In this document: positions 35,401-42,291 of the stretch, piece after piece
Numbering within the stretch: position 1 is the first letter of the stretch
Layout: every line of letters begins with the position of its first letter
Assembly (NCBI GenBank): GCA_964436825.1
Contig: CAYTEO010000012.1
Location: 1-56,527, forward strand
Direction: 5' to 3'
Source of the DNA: CAYTEO01 sp964436825
GTDB taxonomy: Bacteria > Krumholzibacteriota > Krumholzibacteriia > LZORAL124-64-63
DNA: 56,527 bases
The notes under the pieces: model-generated
What the model saw: the letters and a program-made list of their open reading frames with translations, nothing else
Told to the model about the DNA's origin: nothing
Database searches by the model: none
Position numbers and translations under genes: made by a program

Positions 35401-38400
35401 CCGCCGGGACATGGACGGTCACCGCGGCGGCGGGCCACTCCCCGTCCGGATCGGCCGGATCGGCGGCGACGACGGCGGGCTGCTGGACCAGGTCCCGTCC
35501 CGCCGTGCCGGTGTCGACGACCGCGCTGACCAGCAGCGAGACGCTCTGGCCGACGGCCACCCCGCCCACCGTCCACAGGCCCGTGGCGGGATCGTAGTCG
35601 GCGGCGGCGGGACTGTGGCCCGTGTAGAGCAGCCCGGCCGGGAGGGTGTCGCGGACGACGACGCCGGCGGCCGGGTCGGGCCCGAGGTTCGTCACCGTCA
35701 GGGTCGTGATGACCGTCTCGCCCGCGTTGGGCGTGGTGACGTTGACGCCGGCGGCCAGGTCCAGGTCGGCGCCGCGCACGGTGACCGCGACGGCGGCGGT
35801 GTCGTTGCCCGGCACCGTGTCCGGCGGCACGTCCACCGCGGCGGTCGCGGTCGTCGTCAGCGCCTGGCCGATCGTCCCTGCCGCCACCTCCGCCGCGAGG
35901 ACCAGCGTGACCGCCTGCTGCGCCGCCAGGTCGCCTGGCAGCCAGAGCCCCGTCCCGGGATCGTAGCTCCCGGCGCCCGGGGCGGCGGACAGGTGGACCA
36001 GCCCCGCCGGCAGGACGACCTGGACCCGGGGCGCCGTCGCCGCGTCGGGGCCGCCGTTGGCCAGGTCGATCGTGAAGGTCACCGTGTCGCCCACGGTCGG
36101 GGCGGGGTCGTCGACCGCGGCGTCGAGCGACAGGTCGCAGCTGCGGACGGTCAGCTCCGCCGTCGCCGCGTTGTCGCTCCCGTCGGGATCGGCCTGGTCG
36201 AGGGAATCGAGTCGCGCCGTCGCACCGAGGGTCCGGCCGGCCGTGCCGGCCTCGACGAGCAGGGTCACCGCCAGGGAGTCGACCGCCCCCACGGGCAGTG
36301 TCGCCGGTCTCCAGACGACGCTCCCGCCGGTCGTGTCGACCGGCACCGAGGCGGAAAGGTAGCGCAGGCCCGCGTCCAGCGCCTCGGAGACGACCATCCC
36401 CGTCGCGTCGCGCGGACCGGCATTGCTCAGCCCGATCCTCGCCACGACGGTGTCCCCCTCGTCGGCGGCGGTCACGGAGAGGGCCTGGCTCACGGTCACG
36501 TCGGCGCTCTGGAGGGTCAGCACGGCCTGGTCGCTCTCGTCGCCGCCGGCGGGGTCCTCCTGGTCGACGGTCGCGACGAACGCCGTGTTGACCGCCTCCC
36601 CCCCGCCGGAGAGGTCGAGCATGACGAGCGCCTCCAGGTCGAGGGTCGCCGTCTCGCCCGGGTCCAGGGTGCCGATGTCCCAGGTCCCCCACAAGGGGTC
36701 GTAGCTGCCTGTCGAGGCCGTGGCGCCGCTGAAGACGAGCCCGGCCGGCAGGGAATCCCGGACGGTCGTGCCGGTGGCCGGATCGGGCCCCCGGTTGGCC
36801 AGGGTGATCGTGAAGGTGACCGTCTCGCCCGTCGTCGGGGCCGGGTCGTCGACGCTCTTGTGCAGGATGAGGTCGGCCCCCTGGACGCGGACCGCGGCGG
36901 TGGCGACGTCGTCGTCGGGCAGCATGTCGGCCTGGTCGACGGCGACGACCCGGGCCGAGTCGGCCAGGGTCGTCGCCCCGGTGCCGGCCAGCACGTCGGC
37001 GCTCAGCAGCAGGACGCAGCTCGAACCGGTGCTCAGCTCCCCGACCTCCCAGTTCCCGGTGGCCTGGTCGTAGGTGCCGCGGCTGGGGACGGCACCGGCG
37101 AATCCCAGCCCCGGCGGCAGGACGTCGCGGACGACGATCCCGCCGGCCGTGACGGTGCCGACGTTCTCCAGGGTCGCGGTGAAGGTGACCTGGTCGCCGA
37201 CGTTGGGGAGGGTGTCCGAGGCGACGAGCGTCAGGTGCAGCAGGTTGCCGCTGCCCACCTGGATCGTCGCCGAGGCGGTGTCGTTGCCGGGGTCGGGATC
37301 GGCCGGCCAGCCGGCGGCGACCGAGGCCGTGTTGGTGATCTGCTTCCCGGTCGCATCCGCCTCCACGACGGCCGCCAGCACGAGGGTCGCCGCGGCGCCG
37401 ACCGCCAGGTCCCCCACCGACCAGCGTCCGGTGCCCGGGTCGTAGCTGCCCTGGTCCGCCGTGGCGGCCAGGAAGGCGACCCCGGCCGGCAGGACGTCCT
37501 GGACGACGACGCCCGCCGCCGGGTCGGGCCCCTGGTCGGTGACGGTCACCGTGTAGTGGAGCGTGTCGCCGGGGACCGGTGCCGGGAGATCGACGCTCTT
37601 GCCCACCACCAGGTCCGCGGCCAGGGCCCGGACCGCGACCGAGTCCTGGTCGTTGCCGGTGGCGATGTCGGCGGGGCTGGCGTCGGTCAGCCGCGCCGTG
37701 TTGACGACGGTCGCCGCCAGGGTGTCGACGACGGCGCGCAGCGTCAGGATCGCCTCCTCGCTCGTGGCGAGACTCCCCACCGCCCACTGGCCGCTGACCG
37801 GATCGTAGCTGCCCTGGCTCGTCACGTGGCCGGCGTAGACCAGGCCGGCGGGCAGGGAGTCGGCGACGGCGATGAGCGAGGCGCCCGACAGGCCCACGTT
37901 GCCGACGGTCACGGTGAAGGTGACCGTGTCGCCGCGGGAAGCCGAGGTGCGGTCGACCTCCTTGCCGACGGTCAGGTCCACCAGCGGCACGGTCACCGAC
38001 GCGGAGGCGGTGTCGTTGGCGGGGTCGTCGTCGGCCGGCCGGACCGCTGTCAGCTGCGCCTGGTTGACCAGGACATCGCCGACCGTCCCCTGGTTCACCG
38101 TCGCGGCCAGGACCAGCGTGTCCTGCCGCCCGGGCTCCAGCGTGCCCACGTCCCACAGTCCGCTGCCGGGATCGTAGCTGCCGCGGGTGGTCGTCGCCCC
38201 GGCGAAGGTCAGCCCGGACGGGAGCCGATCGGTCACCTGGACGCCGTCGGCGCGGTCGGGACCGCGGCCGGTGACGGTGACGAGGAAGCGGACCTCCCGG
38301 CCCGGTGACGAGGTCGGCGTGTCGGTCCTCACGTCGACCGCGACGTCGGTCGTCGGCCCGACCCCCAGCCAGTAGTACTCCTTCCCGTACTTGTTGACCA

Positions 38401-39319
38401 GGTCGCTGACGCCCACCTGGAACCGGTCGTCGCCCAGGGACTGGATCCCATCGGGGAACGGCCATTCGGCCAAGAAGTAGGAGGTCCATCCCGCCGTGAC
38501 CGGATCGTCGTAGGCGTGGACGGCCGGGAGGCCGTCCCGGCGCTTGATCAGCAGCAGGGCGGGCCGGTTGCCCAGGCCGGTGATGTTCCGGTCGTCCAGC
38601 GAGTTGCCGGCGTAGAACCCCACGTCGACGGCCTCGCCGGCCCGCAGGGCCAGGTACGAGTAGGCGACCGACGGCGTGTTGACGTCGGGATCGGAGCCGA
38701 CGACGAAACCGGTCGCCGAGAAGCGCACGATGCGTTTCCCGGCCTCCCCGGCGTCGACGAAGGGGAGGCATCGGTCGTCCACCTCGTCCCTGAACCGCTG
38801 CCAGGCCAGGCCTGCGTCATGCGGCAGCAGCAGGACGTAGTCGGGCTGGAAGCCGAGAGTGACGTCCCGGTCCGTCTGGCCGTCGCCGATGTAGGACCCG
38901 ACGGCGGCGTCGCGTCCGTCGCCCGCGACGGCGATCCAGTGGTAGTAGTGGTTCGCGTCGTTGACCAGGACATCGCCGCCGACGATGAACCCGTCGTCGG
39001 TCAGGCCGGTGATCAGGCCGATCAGCAGTCCCACGTCCTCGGTCAGGAGCTTGGACGTCCCGGCCGGCAGGGAGGAGAAGGTGCAGAGGGCGGGCAACGG
39101 GTCGTTCATCCCCATGGGGTGCCCCTTGACCAGGACGAAGTCGGGCCGGAAGCCCAGCCCGGAGATCGTGCGCCCCGCCGTGTCGTTGCCGATGTAGCTG
39201 CCCGAGGCGACGCGCATCCTCGGCTGCGGGAAGACGTCCTGGGCCAGGGAGGGCAGGGCCCACCCCACCACCAGGAGCAGCAACAGCAAGCGATACCGGT
39301 GATGGCATGCGCGTCGCAT
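29408..39319 (-). CDS. Giant secreted surface protein: DUF7483-like repeats, 12 DUF11 repeats, FlgD/T9SS-like C-terminal domain
   Basis: 3303 residues. Signal peptide ~1-27 (LLLLLLVVGWALPSLAQ). Residues ~35-325 hold three repeats of the type GSYIGND..GLGFRPDFVLVK. Residues ~326-1803 hold twelve tandem DUF11 repeats of ~115-127 residues, each with a core like GDTVTFTVTV..N.GPD, LPAGLVF and GSYDPxTGxW.VGDL. Residues ~1960-2430 hold about three longer repeats with an acidic DDGDGxxxxxxDTLLG motif. More beta-rich sequence follows. Residues ~3205-3303 form a FlgD-like domain (NFPNPFAAG...WDGRNGRGAAVRNGVYLAEI) of the kind that sorts cargo to the cell surface. Probably an adhesin or stalk protein. 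Confidence 0.88.
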   Translation of the reverse strand: MRRACHHRYRLLLLLLVVGWALPSLAQDVFPQPRMRVASGSYIGNDTAGRTISGLGFRPDFVLVKGHPMGMNDPLPALCTFSSLPAGTSKLLTEDVGLLIGLITGLTDDGFIVGGDVLVNDANHYYHWIAVAGDGRDAAVGSYIGDGQTDRDVTLGFQPDYVLLLPHDAGLAWQRFRDEVDDRCLPFVDAGEAGKRIVRFSATGFVVGSDPDVNTPSVAYSYLALRAGEAVDVGFYAGNSLDDRNITGLGNRPALLLIKRRDGLPAVHAYDDPVTAGWTSYFLAEWPFPDGIQSLGDDRFQVGVSDLVNKYGKEYYWLGVGPTTDVAVDVRTDTPTSSPGREVRFLVTVTGRGPDRADGVQVTDRLPSGLTFAGATTTRGSYDPGSGLWDVGTLEPGRQDTLVLAATVNQGTVGDVLVNQAQLTAVRPADDDPANDTASASVTVPLVDLTVGKEVDRTSASRGDTVTFTVTVGNVGLSGASLIAVADSLPAGLVYAGHVTSQGSYDPVSGQWAVGSLATSEEAILTLRAVVDTLAATVVNTARLTDASPADIATGNDQDSVAVRALAADLVVGKSVDLPAPVPGDTLHYTVTVTDQGPDPAAGVVVQDVLPAGVAFLAATADQGSYDPGTGRWSVGDLAVGAAATLVLAAVVEADATGKQITNTASVAAGWPADPDPGNDTASATIQVGSGNLLHLTLVASDTLPNVGDQVTFTATLENVGTVTAGGIVVRDVLPPGLGFAGAVPSRGTYDQATGNWEVGELSTGSSCVLLLSADVLAGTGATTLADSARVVAVDQADMLPDDDVATAAVRVQGADLILHKSVDDPAPTTGETVTFTITLANRGPDPATGTTVRDSLPAGLVFSGATASTGSYDPLWGTWDIGTLDPGETATLDLEALVMLDLSGGGEAVNTAFVATVDQEDPAGGDESDQAVLTLQSADVTVSQALSVTAADEGDTVVARIGLSNAGPRDATGMVVSEALDAGLRYLSASVPVDTTGGSVVWRPATLPVGAVDSLAVTLLVEAGTAGRTLGATARLDSLDQADPDGSDNAATAELTVRSCDLSLDAAVDDPAPTVGDTVTFTIDLANGGPDAATAPRVQVVLPAGLVHLSAAPGAGSYDPGTGLWLPGDLAAQQAVTLVLAAEVAAGTIGQALTTTATAAVDVPPDTVPGNDTAAVAVTVRGADLDLAAGVNVTTPNAGETVITTLTVTNLGPDPAAGVVVRDTLPAGLLYTGHSPAAADYDPATGLWTVGGVAVGQSVSLLVSAVVDTGTAGRDLVQQPAVVAADPADPDGEWPAAAVTVHVPAVDLSLTKTVSPATPAAGDTVVFDVAVANAGPDAATGIVVLDVLPAGLVFAGADRPDYDAQLGRWFLGDLAAAAAETLRLRAAVAPDAAGDTLLNTAGIVSVDQADVDAGDDSDSAAVVVGPEADLAVSLRASEHRPNQGSRVTWYLLVTNQGPNPATGIVVADTLPAGVSLDPADVDASQGAYDPATGTWQVGDLAPGEVADLSLGSSVDQGTFGQTLTALVRVVAVDQRDPVAGNDTAVDSLVVQSADLQLATFLDVSSPNEGDVVNITLYVTDQGPDPATGVGVRLRLPDGLTYRGHTPESEEFAAAPDGDGLLWNVGQAAVGAPRVLFVRTTVDVGTTGSTQVVTALIAAADQGDPVPGNDTAADTLVVGGVDLAVAATVDPTVADEGDTVRFHLAVTNLGPNAGSGIAVTDSLPGGLLWLASDPAAAFDPQTGTWQIGDLPPDSTATLELTARVGERTGGSTLTSTIGISRLDQVDPVAANDTIRVGVEVRVPDVGHVLVRGRESGADRLLPGAAPVPMLAWELVNWSVVVDTLRAVAVTAADSGSGDRAQRDAGWTSLVLQSRQGDASDHWRDLGETALADGRAVFDGLSLALAPEETLALRVLGAPSLSARDGDRLALVLADFTALAFGRDVMLDPDRPWPLSTTAAPVVDGMSAAQVTLHPVPAGVVAPGQAAVPVLDVTLPADGYAPDVLQEISLFNAGTARAGEDITALRAWLDDGDGEPGSPADTLLGDLVATGERWILSGLSVTLPVGGRRLLVTADVAATATTDRTLRFGLPGPPVLAVAVAGGNDGLVDGPVVNPTAQLISERDRIFLAAAARPVVTARPGDRDVPLWHLTATNTTADPQQLTSLTLHDATVVAAPHAPGTDLERLTLWADDGDGLFQGAGTDTLLGVAWWEDGQAAWRGLHWSIPAQQTGHLFAAGDLSLTGAADGDTVAVRLQDATDVAFAAPVAYVADWPLGGTAVVVDGLVAAQLAAAAPPSRTVAPGDSLLPLLALRAPGNGGAGDRLLALRLEPAGTATADDLAALRLWRDGGDGLPDGGAGDDSLLAVMARGGDTWEASPAVPVPPDGLLLHVTADVAAGAADGGTLRLRVPRFGLEMASGNDGPIDVQLTGGTELLVSSSVLQVRWLWDASPAAVGDTLTARLEVHLAGDEAVTGIVPSVPEVVGGEATLVSGPAPASLELSPGGTAAFAWRLVATAADTLRLRGRAEGTSAADGRPVASAAVTSDPLPVLQPAVSVAATPTSLLPAMVSAGSGDVPALLWVLRAAGDAATAPPRLEAVTLRCLDGEGDDQAADCVLAQVSLRSGTTVLGKTTIAAGAGAVVTVPLDAPLPLPPGDDVALQVQLELLEQPAATWLCLGIDAGGWLAVTDGAGGRPVPVQVVADSLPVLTSPARIVTAPTGLTVAAAGETLSATRGQPDAVVGRLSFTLQGGDAAAAAVAGGLALAAVTDDGRFVPPGRLLRRLVVEAADGTLVETEPALDDTLLELTFASPLVVTDAGGTCTLRGDLRDDAPAGLHRLVLPGPEGLPATDRLTGQALDVTLAGGVPLGQRVRIQTAPERAEVAALPDEPWRSTLGARGVTVLRLALRHAGDALAAAVSLDSLSVGVLDAAGQPVPADRYLERVAVSVDGSPAGSGGAGKATGGLIVVPIAGVRLDPLQEAIVVVTADISHAAPPGQVTVVADVGDLRLADVNTGQAVPVTPAPGSPTPLRSADLVLVSPADHLAVGGEDRMPPVLAAGATDVPVLRLNVTNVADEGSGDLWLSGLRLAGEDRDGVPLQVGRAIAAARLVSVDSSWSAATALVGSDSLLVLETPQPLVLVPGQTRELELRLDLVPEPPVGSLCLVLDDDGVLVAQADSVGGRVTILPGSGTALPLRTAPATFTRLDLEASYSNFPNPFAAGREATTFVFGLPRPGTVSLVLYTPRGEIVRRLLDGVHRQAGLYQQDRWDGRNGRGAAVRNGVYLAEIRVRYDDGGTERLVRKVAVVR

Positions 39320-39334
39320 CGACCGCGATCTCCG

Positions 39335-39391
39335 TGACCAGGCAATGAAGCCGACGTGCAGGTCCCCGTCGGCACGTTTTCGTCCTGGTCA
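39335..39391 (-). other. Nested hairpin in the leader of the giant surface-protein gene
   Basis: Outer arms TGACCAGG/CCTGGTCA (39335-39342, 39384-39391) enclose inner arms GCCGAC/GTCGGC (39350-39355, 39368-39373). It lies 16 bp before the ATG, where it could influence translation or mRNA stability. No clear promoter was seen for this operon. Confidence 0.35.
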
Positions 39392-39427
39392 GGTGATTCG
39401 GCGGCGAGTCGGTGACGTTGAGCGGAA

Positions 39428-39452
39428 AACGGCGGCCCGGTGGGCCGCCGTT
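39428..39452 (-). terminator. alaS terminator
   Basis: An 11-bp perfect GC-rich stem with a 3-nt loop, followed on the minus strand by TTTTCC, 27 bp after the alaS stop codon. Confidence 0.8.
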
Positions 39453-39478
39453 GCCGTTTCGTGCGATGTCATGCGGGA

Positions 39479-42145
39479 TCAGCCGACCGGTCCCGTGGCG
39501 ACGACCTCCGCCGCCGCGGCCAGGGCCGGCTCGATGGTATCGGCGCCGGGCAGGCCGGCCTGGGCCGTGTTGGGCCGCCCGCCGCCGCGGCCGCCCACCC
39601 GGCCGGCGATCTCCTTGACCAGCTTCCCGGCGTGCCAGCCCCGCTCCTGCAGGTCCGGCGTGACGGTCACCAGCAGGGTCGCCTTGCCGCCCCACTCGGC
39701 GGCCAGGACGACGACCCCGCTGCCGAGGCGGTCCCGGGCCCGGTCGCCCAGGGCCAGCAGGGCGTCGCGGTCCTCGGCCTCGACCCGGGCGGTCAGCAGG
39801 GTGATGCCGCCGACCTCGCGCGCGGTATCGAGCAGCCCGTCCAGCGACCCGGCCGCGCGGTCGCGTCGCAGCTGCCGCAGCTCCCGGGCCAGTTCGTCCC
39901 GCTCGGCCCGCAGGCGCTCGACCTGGGCCGGCAGGTCCCCGTCGCCGCCCAGCAGGGCGCGGGCGGCGGCCAGCTCGCCGCGGACCTGCTCCACCAGGGC
40001 CAGGGCGCGCTCGCCGGCCACGGCCTCGATCCGCCGCACCCCGGCGGCACTGCTGCCCTCGGCGGTGATCAGGACGGGACCGATCTCCCCGGTCCGGGCC
40101 ACGTGGGTCCCGCCGCACAGCTCCAGGGAGAAGACGTCGTCGCCGGTGTCGGGGATCTCGATCATCCGCACCGTCTCGCCGTACTTCTCGCCGAACAGGG
40201 CCATGGCGCCGCGGGCGCGGGCCTCGGCCAGCGGCACGTCCTCGTGGACGACCACCGGCAGGTCGGCCAGCACGCGGCGGTTGACCTCGCGCTCGACGCG
40301 CCGGAGCTGCTCGTCGGTCAGCGGCGCGTCGTGGTGGAAGTCGAAACGCAGGCGGCCGGGCGCCACCTCGCTGCCGGCCTGGGCCACGTGCTCGCCCAGG
40401 ACCCGGCGCAGCGCGGCGTGGAGCAGGTGGGTGGCGGTGTGGTGGCGCATGGTGTCGCGGCGCTCGTCGGCCACGGTCAGCTCCACGGCGGGGTCCCGGC
40501 GCAGGCGCTCCAGCAGGTCGTCCGCGTCGGCCGCCACCACCGAGACCGGTCCGGCCTCGCTCTTGAGGGTCGTCTCCACCGCCAGCTGCGTCCCGTCGGC
40601 CAGCCGGACCGTGCCGCGGTCGCCCACCTGGCCGCCGCCCTCGGCGTAGAAGGGGGTCCGCTCGAACAGCAGCTGGGCGCGCCCCTCTCCCGCGGTGCGG
40701 ACCCCGACGACCCGGGTCGTCTCGCGCCACGAGCCGTAGCCGGTGAACGCGCTGCGGAAGGTGGCGGGATCCTCCCCGTCGCGGACGGCTTGCCAGGGAC
40801 CGACCCCCTCCATGAAGCGCCGCTCGCGGCCGCTGCTGGCCCGCTGCTTCTCCATCAGCGCGTCGAAGCCGTCCTCGTCGACCCCCAGGCCGTCCTCCTC
40901 GGCCATCACGCGGGTGAGGTCCAGCGGGAAGCCGAAGGTGTCGTGGAGCTTGAAGGCCTCCTCGCCGGTCAGCCGGTCGCGCTGCTGGCGGCGGGCGGCG
41001 TCGCGCATCTCGGCGTAGACCTGCAGGCCGCGGTCCAGGGTCAGGTTGAAGCGCTCCTCCTCGCGGCGGATCGTCGCCAGGACGCGGTCGCGCTGGGCGA
41101 CCAGCTCGGGGTAGGCGTCGCCCATCTCCGCGACGACGACCTCGGCGACCAGGTACAGGAACGGCTCGCGCAGCCCCAGCCGCCGCCCGTGGCGGGCCGC
41201 CCGGCGCAGGATCCGGCGCACGACGTAGCCGCGGCCGTCGTTGCCCGGGGGCGCCCCGTCGGCGATGGCGAACGTCACCGCCCGGGCGTGGTCGGCGATG
41301 ACCTGCATCGAGACGCGGTCCTCGCCCTCCGGCGCGCGGCCCGACAGCTCGGCCACCTTCCCGATCAGCGGCAGGAACAGGTCGGTCTGGAAGTTGCTGG
41401 TCACCCCCTGGACCAGGGCGGCCAGCCTCTCCAGCCCCATGCCGGTGTCGACGCTGCGCATCGGCAGGGGGGTCAGCGTCCCGTCCGCGTCCCGGTCGAA
41501 CTCCATGAAGACGTGGTTCCAGACCTCGAGCCAGCGGTCGCAGTCGCAGACGCCCACGGCGCAGCCGTCGGGGTGGTCGCAGGCCATCTGCTCGCCCTGG
41601 TCGTAGTGGATCTCGCTGCAGGGACCGCAGGGGCCGACGTCGCCCATGGACCAGAAGTTCTCCTCGTCACCCTTCTCGATGTCGCCCAGGCGGACGATGC
41701 GCTCCTCGGGCAGACCGATCTCGTCGCGCCAGACGGCGTAGGCCTCGTCGTCGTCCTTGTAGACCGACGCCCAGAGGCGCTCGGGATCCAGGCCCATCTC
41801 CCGGGTGAGGAACTCCCAGCCCCAGAGCAGCGACTCCCGCTTGCCGTAGTCGCCGAACGACCAGTTGCCCAGCATCTCGAAGAAGGTGTGATGGCGGGCG
41901 TCGCGACCCACCTCCTCCAGGTCGTTGTGCTTGCCGCTGACGCGCATGCACTTCTGGCAGGAGGCGGCCCGGACGTAGTCGCGCTTCTCCAGGCCCAGGA
42001 AGACGGCCTTGAACTGGTTCATGCCGGCGTTGGCGAAGATCAGCGTCGGGTCGTCCTCGGGCACCAGGGGCGAGGACGGGACGATGGTGTGGCCGCGCTC
42101 GGCGAAGAACTGCAGGAAACGGGCACGGATCTCGCTGGCTTTCAA
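39479..42145 (-). CDS. alaS: Alanine--tRNA ligase
   Basis: 888 residues, normal length. Charges tRNA-Ala. The N-terminus KASEIRARFLQFFAERGHTIVPSS and RHHTFFEMLGNWSFGDYGK are catalytic-core signatures; the editing domain has HHTATHLLHAAL and CGGTHVARTG (zinc ligands HxxxH and CxxxH); the C-terminal DHHA1 part ends with GGRGGGRPNTAQAG. The start is TTG at 42145: no in-frame ATG fits the family N-terminus and GGGGAG is correctly placed. The promoter at 42224-42252 overlaps that of wecB. Confidence 0.97.
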   Translation of the reverse strand: MKASEIRARFLQFFAERGHTIVPSSPLVPEDDPTLIFANAGMNQFKAVFLGLEKRDYVRAASCQKCMRVSGKHNDLEEVGRDARHHTFFEMLGNWSFGDYGKRESLLWGWEFLTREMGLDPERLWASVYKDDDEAYAVWRDEIGLPEERIVRLGDIEKGDEENFWSMGDVGPCGPCSEIHYDQGEQMACDHPDGCAVGVCDCDRWLEVWNHVFMEFDRDADGTLTPLPMRSVDTGMGLERLAALVQGVTSNFQTDLFLPLIGKVAELSGRAPEGEDRVSMQVIADHARAVTFAIADGAPPGNDGRGYVVRRILRRAARHGRRLGLREPFLYLVAEVVVAEMGDAYPELVAQRDRVLATIRREEERFNLTLDRGLQVYAEMRDAARRQQRDRLTGEEAFKLHDTFGFPLDLTRVMAEEDGLGVDEDGFDALMEKQRASSGRERRFMEGVGPWQAVRDGEDPATFRSAFTGYGSWRETTRVVGVRTAGEGRAQLLFERTPFYAEGGGQVGDRGTVRLADGTQLAVETTLKSEAGPVSVVAADADDLLERLRRDPAVELTVADERRDTMRHHTATHLLHAALRRVLGEHVAQAGSEVAPGRLRFDFHHDAPLTDEQLRRVEREVNRRVLADLPVVVHEDVPLAEARARGAMALFGEKYGETVRMIEIPDTGDDVFSLELCGGTHVARTGEIGPVLITAEGSSAAGVRRIEAVAGERALALVEQVRGELAAARALLGGDGDLPAQVERLRAERDELARELRQLRRDRAAGSLDGLLDTAREVGGITLLTARVEAEDRDALLALGDRARDRLGSGVVVLAAEWGGKATLLVTVTPDLQERGWHAGKLVKEIAGRVGGRGGGRPNTAQAGLPGADTIEPALAAAAEVVATGPVG

Positions 42146-42198
42146 GGTCGTCTCCCCGATGTGGAACGCGCCGGCCGGAGCCGGCGACCGATCAGGAG

Positions 42199-42252
42199 TT
42201 GGATCCCGGACGGGCGAGGCGGTATTGTAAGAGCGCCCCGAGGAGAAATCAA
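42199..42252. promoter_or_regulatory. Overlapping divergent promoters of alaS (minus) and wecB (plus)
   Basis: Minus strand: TTGATT (42247-42252), 17 bp, TACAAT (42224-42229). Plus strand: TTGGAT (42199-42204), 18 bp, TATTGT (42223-42228). The two -10 hexamers are the same double-stranded segment, TATTGTA, so the promoters must compete for polymerase. Confidence 0.6.
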
Positions 42253-42291
42253 CACGGCGGCCCGCCTGCCGTCCCGCGGAACGGAGTCCCC

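Noticed and set aside
29258..38308. A 3,016-codon open frame on the plus strand
   Set aside because: It is antisense to the giant surface-protein gene. Very high GC keeps the opposite frame open; it has no signal peptide, no ribosome binding site and only low-complexity Arg/Gly/Gln/Asp-rich sequence.
33900..38345. Regularly spaced repeats that could suggest a CRISPR array
   Set aside because: The ~350-bp periodicity is from DUF11 protein repeats; there are no short identical repeats or spacers.
41520..41600. Cys-rich segment in AlaS (MACDHPDGC...CDCDRW)
   Set aside because: Comparable cysteine-containing loops occur at this position in many bacterial alanyl-tRNA synthetases, so it is not unusual here.
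42146..42160. A longer AlaS N-terminus or frameshift because the gene seems to lack ATG
   Set aside because: TTG at 42145 gives the conserved K-A-S-E-I-R start and has a well-placed ribosome binding site, so no frameshift is needed.
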